5,930 nucleotides of DNA, from positions 1-5,930 of the forward strand of contig JAFQND010000323.1 in assembly GCA_017396055.1 (NCBI GenBank), given 5' to 3'. The notes under the pieces are model-generated. The model was not told the origin of the DNA. It searched no databases and saw only the letters and a list, made by a program, of their open reading frames with translations. This DNA is from Oscillospiraceae bacterium. Lineage in GTDB: Bacteria; Bacillota; Clostridia; Oscillospirales; Ruminococcaceae. Below are positions 1-5,930 of this stretch, one piece after another (position 1 is the stretch's first letter; each line of letters opens with the position of its first letter). The position numbers and the translations under genes are program-made.

Positions 1-1381
1 CCATTTCCCAGATAGGACCGCGGGCAAGGATATCCAGATTAATACCGCGGCAGCCGTAGAGGAAGACGGCGTTCTGCAGAGCCAGTACGCTGCGGCAGAC
101 AGCAGTGAAATGCTTTTTCTGTTCGTCATCCACGGGACCAAGGGCAAAGGTGCGGGTGATATCGGTGGTGCCTTCGTAATACTGTCCGCCGGAGTCGATC
201 AGATAGAGACCTTCGGGCATCAGATCGGCATCTTTTCCGGGAACTGCGGAGTAGTGCATCATGGCTGCGTTTTCTTTATACGCACTGATCGAACCGAAGG
301 AAGGCTCGATGAAACCGGGCTGCTCACGGCGCAGACCTTCCAGATAATCGGCTGCCATGCTCTCGGTGATGCGCATTCTGGTACGGCCCACATTGCTCTT
401 GAGCCAGTACATGAATTTGGTCACGGCAACACCGTCGCGGATGTGGGAGATGCGGAGGTTTTCGACCTCGGTAGAGTTCTTGACGGCCTTCATCAGCTGC
501 TCGGGATTGGTTTCGTCAATGATATCGGCAGCGTTCAGCTTTGCGCAGATGGCATAATTGACCTTGTTGGTATCCCTCAGGAGTGTTTTGCCGGAGAAGA
601 GGGTCTCATCGGTGTAAACGGCGTCATAAGGACGCAGTTCAACGCCTGCTTCGGCGAGACCGGCACGTACTTCTTCGCTTAATGCGTCGGGATTGACGTA
701 GAGATATGCTTTCTCGTCAGAGATCAACGCATAGGACAGCAGTACGGGGGTGCAGGCAACATCGTTTGCGCGGATATTGAGCAGCCATGCGATATCGTCA
801 AGGGTGGTCAGCAGATGCAGTTCGGCGCTTTTTTCCTTCATGACTTCGCGGACAGCGGTCAGCTTTTCGGCGGCAGAGCGGCCTGCATATTTTACATCAA
901 GCAGGAAAGCGGGAGTGCAGCTCATAGCGGGACGATCAGCCCAGACACTACCGACGATGTCTTCGCCGCAGACTACCTTGACACCCTTTGCAGCCAGCTT
1001 TTCGGCGAGGAAGCTGCCGGTCGCACCGGGGAGTACTCTTCCGTCAAAGGCGAGGGTGTCGCCCTCTTTCAGATTAGCCAGCAGATATTCGTTTTCGGTG
1101 GGAACACCTTCCTCACCCATACGGCAGAGTTCGATGCCGCTGCCCATAAGCTGTTTTTCAGCCTGGATAAAATAGCGGCCGTCGGTCCACAGACCTGCCC
1201 AATCGGTAGTGACGATGAGAGTGCCGGCAGAGCCGGAGAAACCGGACAGCCATGCGCGGGATTTGAAATAATCACCGACATATTCCGACTGATGGAAATC
1301 GGCGGTGGGAACAATCAGTGCGCGGATTTTTTTTTCAGCCATGACAGCGCGGACTGCTGCCAATCTTTCTTTTATGGTCAT
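1..1381 (-). CDS. Xaa-Pro aminopeptidase (aminopeptidase P, peptidase family M24), 3' end beyond window
   Basis: Removes an N-terminal residue that precedes proline, working as a di-metal (usually Mn) peptidase. The reading frame runs 460 codons without a stop from ATG at 1381 down to base 1, with ribosome binding site GAAAGGAAG 6 bases upstream. The N-terminal creatinase-like domain has the family block GFSGSAGT...LWTDGRYFIQAE (about residues 47-75). A second creatinase-like domain follows (about 140-305) with WLLNIRANDVACTPV (200-213). The M24 catalytic domain starts near 308. It shows the substrate-contacting His376 in MMHYSA and the first two metal ligands, Asp396 (LIDSGG) and Asp407 (TTDITRTF), 11 apart as in human cytosolic aminopeptidase P1. 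The remaining His and two Glu ligands would lie past the left edge. This long three-domain layout (about 600 residues in full) differs from the shorter two-domain E. coli PepP, so I assign no symbol. No signal peptide is seen, so it is probably cytoplasmic. It is transcribed away from the PBP gene from its own promoter. Family assignment is secure; the exact peptide range is inferred. Confidence 0.95.
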   Translation of the reverse strand, partial: MTIKERLAAVRAVMAEKKIRALIVPTADFHQSEYVGDYFKSRAWLSGFSGSAGTLIVTTDWAGLWTDGRYFIQAEKQLMGSGIELCRMGEEGVPTENEYLLANLKEGDTLAFDGRVLPGATGSFLAEKLAAKGVKVVCGEDIVGSVWADRPAMSCTPAFLLDVKYAGRSAAEKLTAVREVMKEKSAELHLLTTLDDIAWLLNIRANDVACTPVLLSYALISDEKAYLYVNPDALSEEVRAGLAEAGVELRPYDAVYTDETLFSGKTLLRDTNKVNYAICAKLNAADIIDETNPEQLMKAVKNSTEVENLRISHIRDGVAVTKFMYWLKSNVGRTRMRITESMAADYLEGLRREQPGFIEPSFGSISAYKENAAMMHYSAVPGKDADLMPEGLYLIDSGGQYYEGTTDITRTFALGPVDDEQKKHFTAVCRSVLALQNAVFLYGCRGINLDILARGPIWEM

Positions 1382-1411
1382 CGTGATCTTCCTTTCAAGA
1401 TTTCTGTCTTT

Positions 1412-1440
1412 ATTGTATCATGACGGCGGACAAATTGCAA
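1412..1440 (-). promoter_or_regulatory. sigma-A-type promoter of the aminopeptidase P gene
   Basis: Read on the minus strand, TTGCAA (1440-1435) is followed after exactly 17 bases by TACAAT (1417-1412). TG sits one base upstream of the -10 box, giving an extended -10 (TGaTACAAT). Transcription would begin near 1405, leaving a short leader of about 24 bases with only the ribosome binding site before the ATG at 1381. This is a match to consensus seen in the sequence; activity is inferred. Confidence 0.75.
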
Positions 1441-1537
1441 CGGTATACCTTGAAGTCAAAGAAATGCGCCGGCCGTTTTCTATCAGAAGAAAGACGGTAT
1501 TTCACGAACCCTTCACACAAATGAAATATTTTAGGGG

Positions 1538-1566
1538 TTAACATTTATCAAATGGTGTGTTATAAT
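1538..1566 (+). promoter_or_regulatory. strong sigma-A-type promoter of the penicillin-binding protein gene
   Basis: TTAACA (1538-1543, 5 of 6 to consensus) lies 17 bases before a perfect TATAAT (1561-1566). The latter carries an extended -10 TG (1558-1559, TGtTATAAT). The start of transcription should be near 1573. The surrounding 1500-1570 stretch is clearly more AT-rich than the genes on either side. Together with the opposing promoter at 1412-1440 this makes the intergenic region a divergent promoter pair, with the two -35 boxes about 100 bases apart. I see no convincing operator between them. Confidence 0.85.
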
Positions 1567-1572
1567 ATAATG

Positions 1573-1670
1573 GAATAGCTATGGGACTCTTCCCGTATGA
1601 TTTCAATCTGATTTTCCGAATGTTATATTGTCCTGTGGGGAGTCGTCCCCTCGAAAAGGAGGCTGAAAGC
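1573..1670 (+). promoter_or_regulatory. 5' leader of the PBP mRNA with hairpin next to the ribosome binding site
   Basis: The leader between the predicted transcription start and the TTG start is about 98 bases. It contains a compact hairpin GGGGA-GTCG-TCCCC (1637-1650), only a few bases before the AAAAGGAGG ribosome binding site (1654-1662). TCCT (1631-1634) can also pair with AGGA (1657-1660), which would extend the structure over part of the ribosome binding site. A competing pairing of GACTCTTC (1585-1592) with GGGGAGTC (1637-1644), including two G-U pairs, is possible and excludes the hairpin. No known riboswitch or T-box consensus is recognised. The pairings are visible; a regulatory role is inference. 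Confidence 0.4.
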
Positions 1671-1673
1671 TTG
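1654..1673 (+). promoter_or_regulatory. ribosome binding site and TTG start that set the PBP N-terminus
   Basis: AAAAAGGAGG-like sequence (best core AAAAGGAGG, 1654-1662) lies 8 bases before TTG at 1671. The frame is also open from ATG at 1581, but that ATG is only about 8 bases after the predicted transcription start. It has no ribosome binding site, and the residues added (MGLFPYDFNL...) do not look like a PBP N-terminus. From the TTG the protein starts with a basic stretch (SAKKKRRPS) directly before the membrane anchor, as expected for this family. Confidence 0.8.
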
Positions 1674-3917
1674 AGCGCCAAAAAGAAGAGAAGACCGTCC
1701 AAAGTCCTTCGGTTTATCCGGTTTGGTATTGGTCAGTTCTTTCGTCTGATCGCGACGGTTTTCCTGATCTGTGTCATCACCGGCTGTATCGTAGCGACTG
1801 CCATGGTCATTTACGTGATGAACTTCATGGAGACGGACAACAACGTCAACCTGGATAACGTCAATCTGAGCTTTACCACGATGTTCTATGCCAACGACGA
1901 AAACGGTCAGCCGGAGGAGGTCTACTGTTTGTCCGGCGACCAGAACCGTATCGAAGTGTCCATCACCGAGATCCCCGATATTCTGATCGAGGCTTATGTT
2001 GCAACCGAGGATAAGCGTTTCTGGGTCCATGAAGGCGTTGACTGGATCCGAACCATCGGTGTTTCCATCCGTGAGATCACCGGCCAGAACAGTGAAAAAC
2101 GTCAGGGCGGTTCGACCATCACCCAGCAGGTCATCAAGAACGTCACCAAGGATGACGATGTCACTCCCGTAAGAAAACTCAGAGAGATCTTCCGTGCCCT
2201 TGAGCTGGAGCGCAATTATTCCAAAGAAGAGATCCTTGAGTCCTATCTGAACATCATTTTCCTGGGTAAGAATATCTACGGCGTTGAGGCTGCCTGTCAG
2301 TATTACTTCGGCTGCAGTGTCAGTGATATCACCATTCCGCAGGCTGCGACCCTCGCAGGCATGACCAACTCGCCCAACTATCGCCGTCCCGACCTGCACC
2401 CCGACCGCGCAAAAGAGCGCCGTGACTATGCACTGGACTGTATGCTGGAAGCTGGATACATCAGTGAAGCCGAACATAAGAAATACTGTGCCGAGCCTAT
2501 CGTCACCGTTGACCGCAGCAATACCACTGATGAGGAGGCTGCGACCCAGACCCAGTCTTCCGGTGTTACCTCTTACTTCACCGATATGGTCATCGAGGAC
2601 GTCATCTCCGACCTGATGCAGGTCAATGGCTGGAGCCGTTCCTATGCGACTTATATGCTCCGTAACGGCGGCTACCGCATCTATATGACCGTTGATCAGC
2701 AGATGCAGCGTTACCTTGAAGAAAAATATAACGATCCCCGCACTTTCTCTGCCTATGACCTGACTCCCAACGAAGACGGTGAGATCCCTGAATCTGCCTT
2801 TGTCATCATGAACTATGACGGCGAAGTAGTCGCTCTGGTCGGCGGAAAAGGCGAAAAGACCGAGACTCTCGGCTTTAACCGTGCTACCATGTCCAAGCGG
2901 CCGCCCGGTTCGGCCATTAAACCTCTGGCGGTTTACGGCCCTGCTCTGGAGTATGATGTCATTAACTGGTCCACTGTCACCAACGACAGCCCCGCCATGA
3001 AGATCAAAGTCGACGGCAAGGAGAAAGATTGGCCCAGCAACTACGAAAAAGACTACCGCGGCGATATGACCGTCGTGGAGGCGCTGCGTATTTCGAGAAA
3101 TACGATCCCTGTCAAGCTGATCATGCAGCTGACCACTGAGAGAAGCGTAAACTTCCTGGAAAAGAAGCTGGGTATCTCGACTCTCGTCACCAGCGGTCAG
3201 CAGAATGACTACGGTCCTTCGCTGGCAATTGGCTCCATGACCGATGGCGTATATCTGCGCGAACTGACTGCGGCATATCTGCCCTTCGGCAGCGGCGGCA
3301 TTTATTACAGCCCCGTCAGCTATACCCGTATTGAGGATGCCAGCGGAAACGTCGTGCTGGATAATACCCCCAAGAAGACCCGTGCTTTCAGTGAAGACAC
3401 CGCTTCTATCATGAACCGCCTGCTGAAAGTGGTCTGCACCGAAGGTACCGGCCGCGAATCTAATATCGGTGCCATGCCTGTTGTCGGAAAGACCGGTACA
3501 ACTCAGGATTACAATGATATTGCCTTTGTCGGTCTGACTCCTTATTATGTGGCCGGCGTCTGGACGGGTTATGACATTCCCGAAATGCTGCCTTACAAGA
3601 ATATGTATGACTGTGATACCATCTGGTCCAACGTCATGGGTGCCATCCATGCCGATCTGGAAGTGAAGGAATTCACCCTCAGTGAAAATATCGTACAGAT
3701 GGAATACTGCACTTATTCCGGTATGGCTGCCACCGCCGAATGTCCCGAAAAGAAGATGGGTTATTACAAAGTCAACGCGAAGCCTGACCCCTGTGATTCG
3801 CTCCATCTGGCCAAGCCCGGCGAAGAGGGAGAAGAAGGAGAAGAGGAAGAAGAGACTTCCCGTCCCAGCTTCTCTACCAATCCCGGTACTCCCGAGGATG
3901 CTGCAACTGTAGATTGA
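1671..3917 (+). CDS. class A penicillin-binding protein (bifunctional peptidoglycan glycosyltransferase/DD-transpeptidase, PBP1A type)
   Basis: Polymerises lipid II into glycan strands and cross-links the peptide stems outside the membrane. From TTG 1671 it is 748 residues. A short basic cytoplasmic tail is followed by one membrane segment (about 27-51). The GT51 domain has ATEDKRFWVHEG (catalytic Glu113), QGGSTITQQ (145-153), RKLRE with the second Glu (Glu172), KEEILESYLN and AATLAGMTNSP. The transpeptidase domain has all three penicillin-binding motifs: SAIK (Ser414-Lys417), SRN (475-477) and KTGTT (607-611). A C-terminal segment with Cys680, Cys691, Cys708 and His712 matches the pattern common in Gram-positive PBP1A proteins. 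It is followed by a Glu/Gly tail and a Ser/Thr/Pro-rich end. All catalytic residues are intact. A product of the family name ponA/pbp1A is likely, but paralogues are common, so no symbol is given. It is transcribed from its own strong promoter, divergently from aminopeptidase P. Confidence 0.97.
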   Translation: MSAKKKRRPSKVLRFIRFGIGQFFRLIATVFLICVITGCIVATAMVIYVMNFMETDNNVNLDNVNLSFTTMFYANDENGQPEEVYCLSGDQNRIEVSITEIPDILIEAYVATEDKRFWVHEGVDWIRTIGVSIREITGQNSEKRQGGSTITQQVIKNVTKDDDVTPVRKLREIFRALELERNYSKEEILESYLNIIFLGKNIYGVEAACQYYFGCSVSDITIPQAATLAGMTNSPNYRRPDLHPDRAKERRDYALDCMLEAGYISEAEHKKYCAEPIVTVDRSNTTDEEAATQTQSSGVTSYFTDMVIEDVISDLMQVNGWSRSYATYMLRNGGYRIYMTVDQQMQRYLEEKYNDPRTFSAYDLTPNEDGEIPESAFVIMNYDGEVVALVGGKGEKTETLGFNRATMSKRPPGSAIKPLAVYGPALEYDVINWSTVTNDSPAMKIKVDGKEKDWPSNYEKDYRGDMTVVEALRISRNTIPVKLIMQLTTERSVNFLEKKLGISTLVTSGQQNDYGPSLAIGSMTDGVYLRELTAAYLPFGSGGIYYSPVSYTRIEDASGNVVLDNTPKKTRAFSEDTASIMNRLLKVVCTEGTGRESNIGAMPVVGKTGTTQDYNDIAFVGLTPYYVAGVWTGYDIPEMLPYKNMYDCDTIWSNVMGAIHADLEVKEFTLSENIVQMEYCTYSGMAATAECPEKKMGYYKVNAKPDPCDSLHLAKPGEEGEEGEEEEETSRPSFSTNPGTPEDAATVD
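3822..3855 (+). repeat. 34-base homopurine tract coding the Glu/Gly tail of the PBP
   Basis: Thirty-four consecutive purines encode residues 718-728 (EEGEEGEEEEE), built from gaa/gag/gga units. It lies after the conserved cysteine segment and outside both catalytic domains, so length changes here would probably be tolerated. Such tracts can vary by slippage, but a single sequence cannot show that. Confidence 0.7.
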
Positions 3918-3923
3918 CCATGA

Positions 3924-3961
3924 AAAAGGCCGCCGTACAGGTTTCTGTGCGGCAGCCTTTT
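3924..3961 (+). terminator. Rho-independent terminator-like hairpin between the PBP gene and the rRNA methyltransferase gene
   Basis: The arms AAAAGGC (3924-3930) and GCCTTTT (3955-3961) flank a C-A mismatch and an inner stem GCCGTACAG / CTGTGCGGC (3932-3940 / 3945-3953, one G-U pair) with loop GTTT. It begins 7 bases after the PBP stop codon. The U-tract is only four bases, all of them inside the stem, and is followed by CG. Termination may therefore be incomplete. The A-run on the 5' side would make it work at least partly in the other direction too. It ends 25 bases before the next start codon. Confidence 0.8.
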
Positions 3962-3986
3962 CGTAAGTTATGAAAGGGATCTTTAT

Positions 3987-5357
3987 ATGATTGTCAAAAA
4001 CAAGAGCTATGAAGCGGTGATAGAAGATCTGACCCTGGAAGGCAGCGGCCTTTGCCGGGTAGATGGCTTTGCAGTTTTTGTTCCCATGACCGCCGTTGGA
4101 GACCGTATTCGTTTTAAGGCCGTAAAGGTACAGAAAAACGTGGGGTATGGTCTTCTGGAACAGGTCATTACTCCTTCGCCTGCCCGTCAGCAGTCTGATT
4201 GTCCGGTATTCCGTCAGTGCGGCGGATGCGCCTTCCGTCATATTTCCTATGAAGAGGAGCTGCGGCTGAAAGGTAAGGTCGTCAGCGACGCCTTCCACCG
4301 GTTGGGCGGTTTTCCATTGGACCCGGAACCTGTTCTTGGCTGTCCGGAACAGCATCATTACCGCAATAAAGCACAGTATCCTCTTGGCGTCGATAAGGAA
4401 GGTCATGCGGTCGCCGGTTTTTATGCCCGCCGCAGCCATCGTATTGTCCCTGCGGATAACTGTCTTTTGCAGGATGAGAGTTTCGGCCCCATTGTGCGGA
4501 CGGTGCTGAGCCTGATCGACCGCTATAAATTGCCGGTGTACGACGAAGAGACCGGCAGAGGCATGCTCCGTCATCTTTTCCTCCGCCGCGGTCCTTCTAC
4601 CGGAGAGACCATGGTCTGTCTGGTCGCCACCACCCGGAAAATTCCTTACATAAACGAGATCTGTCAGGCACTGACCGCAGCTTTTCCCGAAATCGTCAGC
4701 ATCACAGTCAATGTCAATGCCGAGCGGACGAATGTGATCCTCGGCAGAAATACCGTGACCGTCTGGGGCAAGGACACCATTGATGACATTCTTTGCGGGG
4801 TAAAACTTTCCATCGCCCCCGCAGCGTTTTATCAGGTGAACAGCCCGCAGGCACAGCGTCTTTACGAGCTGGGTTATGAATATGCCGGTTTCAAAGGCAA
4901 TGAACGGCTGCTGGATCTGTATTGCGGTATCGGTTCCATCGGTCTTGGCGCTTACCGGCAGGTAGACAGCCTTGTGGGCGTCGAGGTGGTTCCTCCTGCG
5001 GTGGAGTCTGCAAAAAAGAATGCCGCGCAGAATCATATGGAACACACAGAGTTTTTCTGTGCTGATGCCGGTGAAGCTGCAGTGCAGCTGGCCGACCGCG
5101 GTGAGACCCCTGATGTCATCATCGTTGATCCTCCCAGAAAAGGCTGTGATCAGGATGTCATCGACAGCATCGTTCGTATGGCACCGGAAAAAGTCGTGAT
5201 GATCTCCTGTAATCCCGCTACTGCAGCGAGGGATGCGAAAATGCTCTGCGAGCAGGGTTACGAACTTATCCGGTACCGCGGCGTGGATATGTTCCCGCGC
5301 ACGGGTCATGTTGAGACGGTCGCTCTTTTTGTCAGAACCGATAAAAAGGATATCTGA
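3987..5357 (+). CDS. rlmD: 23S rRNA (uracil-C5-)-methyltransferase, RlmD/RumA (RlmCD) type
   Basis: Transfers a methyl group from S-adenosylmethionine to C5 of uracil in 23S rRNA (U1939 for E. coli RlmD; some Gram-positive members also modify U747). The 456 residues match the family length. They begin with a TRAM RNA-binding domain (about 1-60). A 4Fe-4S cysteine set follows: Cys72, Cys78, Cys81 (CX5CX2C) and Cys159. The methyltransferase fold has FYQVN (281-285), SAM motif LLDLYCGIGSIGL (308-320), DPPRKGC (381-387), the nucleophile Cys408 in SCNP, and GHVETVALF with the probable base Glu443. The ATG at 3987 is supported by AAAGGGA 7 bases upstream and by the TRAM domain starting at once. The iron-sulphur cysteines and TRAM domain argue against tRNA methyltransferase TrmA. 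The choice among RlmC, RlmD and dual-site RlmCD cannot be settled from sequence. No clear promoter lies in the 69-base gap after the PBP gene. Confidence 0.95.
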   Translation: MIVKNKSYEAVIEDLTLEGSGLCRVDGFAVFVPMTAVGDRIRFKAVKVQKNVGYGLLEQVITPSPARQQSDCPVFRQCGGCAFRHISYEEELRLKGKVVSDAFHRLGGFPLDPEPVLGCPEQHHYRNKAQYPLGVDKEGHAVAGFYARRSHRIVPADNCLLQDESFGPIVRTVLSLIDRYKLPVYDEETGRGMLRHLFLRRGPSTGETMVCLVATTRKIPYINEICQALTAAFPEIVSITVNVNAERTNVILGRNTVTVWGKDTIDDILCGVKLSIAPAAFYQVNSPQAQRLYELGYEYAGFKGNERLLDLYCGIGSIGLGAYRQVDSLVGVEVVPPAVESAKKNAAQNHMEHTEFFCADAGEAAVQLADRGETPDVIIVDPPRKGCDQDVIDSIVRMAPEKVVMISCNPATAARDAKMLCEQGYELIRYRGVDMFPRTGHVETVALFVRTDKKDI

Positions 5358-5381
5358 CAGATCGAAGGATCGTGCTGTCAG
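5354..5381 (+). other. hairpin spanning the methyltransferase stop codon
   Basis: Perfect 7-base inverted repeat CTGACAG (5354-5360) / CTGTCAG (5375-5381). An inner ATC/GAT pairing (5361-5363 / 5368-5370) closes a GAAG loop and leaves CGTG bulged. The TGA stop (5355-5357) lies in the left arm. No T-run follows, and the right arm ends 2 bases before the ribosome binding site of the next gene (AAAAGGAG, from 5384). It is therefore not a terminator; it could be an mRNA-processing or coupling element, or chance. Confidence 0.45.
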
Positions 5382-5399
5382 TGAAAAGGAGAAGTTTGG

Positions 5400-5843
5400 A
5401 TGAATACTGTTATTTGCGGTTTTCATTATTCGGAAATTGCCCGGTTCAAAAAACATTGCCGCAACCAGCTGCTTTATTTTACGATGCATTCCGATGAAAA
5501 TGCTACACTCCGTGTGGATTCCGAGTTTCTGGCAAAGCTGTTTCTGATCGATGCGGACAATATCGACGGTGAACTTTATACTGCGGAAGATCATGCTGCC
5601 GCTGACCCTATCCTGAATGAATATCTGAACGGGGAGAATAATGTGAGGGAACTGTCGATGGAAGATGTCCGTATGTTCCTTGATTTTGCCATGCACAGAA
5701 GACTCACAGCCGAACAGAATGAGCCCCTTGCCATGAAACTGGCAGAGGAATATAACCGGATACAGAGCAATGAGCTGCTTCGTATCAGCGATATGGAAGC
5801 GTTCAGAAAACTCTGCAGGAGCATTGACAACGCCGAAGAATGA
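5400..5843 (+). CDS. hypothetical protein, 147 residues, unrecognised family
   Basis: I do not recognise this protein. ATG at 5400 has a good ribosome binding site, AAAAGGAG (5384-5391), 8 bases upstream. The frame ends in TGA directly before a strong terminator, and it shares the codon bias of its neighbours, so it looks like a real gene. It is soluble-looking and acidic, with no signal peptide or membrane segment. The first 35 residues are mixed hydrophobic/basic (ICGFHYSEIARFKKHC). An acidic middle region follows (about 45-90). The last 60 residues are rich in Ala, Glu, Leu and Arg and probably helical. Three cysteines (6, 20, 139) are too scattered for an obvious metal site. It lies 42 bases after the rRNA methyltransferase with no promoter between, so it is probably co-transcribed. 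A ribosome or RNA link is only a guess from that position. Confidence 0.8.
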   Translation: MNTVICGFHYSEIARFKKHCRNQLLYFTMHSDENATLRVDSEFLAKLFLIDADNIDGELYTAEDHAAADPILNEYLNGENNVRELSMEDVRMFLDFAMHRRLTAEQNEPLAMKLAEEYNRIQSNELLRISDMEAFRKLCRSIDNAEE

Positions 5844-5851
5844 TCTCTATG

Positions 5852-5883
5852 AAAAACCGCCGATCGTCTGACCGGCGGTTTTT
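5852..5883. terminator. bidirectional Rho-independent terminator
   Basis: Perfect 11-base inverted repeat AAAAACCGCCG (5852-5862) / CGGCGGTTTTT (5873-5883) around a 10-base loop. The GC core flanked by an A-run on one side and a T-run on the other gives a usable U-tract in both directions. It starts 8 bases after the stop of the 147-residue gene and ends 1 base before the stop of the converging minus-strand frame. It probably ends both transcripts. Confidence 0.92.
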
Positions 5884-5884
5884 G

Positions 5885-5930
5885 TTATTCCAGTATATTT
5901 CGCAGTTTCGCCATCTTTTCTGCATCGGGC
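5885..5930 (-). CDS. C-terminal end of a convergent gene (partial, product unknown)
   Basis: Read on the minus strand, the right edge is open for 14 codons ending in TAA (5887-5885), giving ...PDAEKMAKLRNILE. This is a plausible hydrophilic, helical C-terminus. The stop sits right beside the bidirectional terminator, which is the spacing expected for a convergent gene. The piece is too short to assign a family, and a chance open frame of this length is possible. Confidence 0.5.
   Translation of the reverse strand, partial: PDAEKMAKLRNILE

Noticed and set aside
110..1423. Plus-strand open frames opposite the aminopeptidase gene
   Set aside because: They run antisense to, and in or near register with, a gene carrying clear M24 motifs. 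They have no domains or ribosome binding sites and are shadows of the codon bias.
1521..1541. Tiny ORF in the divergent intergenic region (ATG AAA TAT ...)
   Set aside because: Six codons overlapping the PBP -35 box, upstream of the transcription start and without a ribosome binding site.
1581..1670. ATG at 1581 as the start of the PBP (30 extra residues)
   Set aside because: It has no ribosome binding site, lies about 8 bases after the predicted transcription start, and the added residues do not resemble a PBP N-terminus. The TTG at 1671 has a strong AAAAGGAGG at the right distance and begins with the expected basic tail.
3914..3941. Promoter for the methyltransferase (TTGACC, 16 bases, TACAGG)
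   Set aside because: The -35 is good but the -10 matches only about half the consensus, and the start would fall inside the terminator hairpin. Not convincing.
1623..5696. A giant minus-strand protein-coding gene
   Set aside because: It overlaps three well-supported genes, spans terminators and intergenic gaps, and its composition is that of a complement of coding sequence. The lack of TTA/CTA/TCA codons explains the open frame.
5849..5930. Plus-strand ORF beginning at ATG 5849
   Set aside because: It starts inside the terminator region with no ribosome binding site and runs antisense to the likely convergent gene end.
1..5930. CRISPR array, tRNA/rRNA gene, insertion sequence, att site or defence system
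   Set aside because: No spaced direct repeats, cloverleaf, transposase motif or terminal inverted repeats were seen on either strand. The genes are housekeeping types with uniform codon use.

Overview
The window reads as an ordinary chromosomal stretch from a low-to-mid GC Gram-positive bacterium, most likely a gut-type member of the Clostridia (Oscillospiraceae/Ruminococcaceae-like). The reasons are strong AAAGGAGG-type ribosome binding sites, near-consensus sigma-A promoters, a class A penicillin-binding protein with the clostridial layout (cysteine-containing C-terminal segment followed by an acidic tail), and codon use that avoids TTA, CTA and TCA. The lineage is inference from style; no marker gene is present.

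Layout. Positions 1-1381 (minus strand, 3' part missing beyond the left edge) encode a three-domain Xaa-Pro aminopeptidase (aminopeptidase P, peptidase family M24). A roughly 190-base divergent intergenic region holds one good promoter for each direction. From 1671 (TTG start) to 3917 on the plus strand lies a class A (bifunctional glycosyltransferase/transpeptidase) penicillin-binding protein, preceded by a leader of about 100 bases with a hairpin beside the ribosome binding site. A terminator-like hairpin with a short U-tract separates it from a 23S rRNA uracil-C5 methyltransferase of the RlmD/RlmCD type (3987-5357). An unrecognised 147-residue protein follows (5400-5843). A strong bidirectional terminator (5852-5883) closes the unit and probably also serves a convergent minus-strand gene, of which only the last 14 codons are visible (5885-5930).

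The genes do not form an obvious pathway: dipeptide/oligopeptide turnover, cell-wall synthesis and ribosome modification. The methyltransferase has no convincing promoter of its own. It and the 147-residue gene therefore probably depend on readthrough past the 3924-3961 hairpin or on a promoter I could not see inside the PBP gene.

I found no new defence, mobile or RNA system here. The most unusual-looking object, an open frame of more than 4 kb antisense to all three plus-strand genes, is best explained by codon bias. The observations most worth a check are the leaky-terminator arrangement with a possible 17-codon reinitiation ORF, the hairpin over the methyltransferase stop codon, the folded leader of the PBP gene, and the unknown 147-residue protein.
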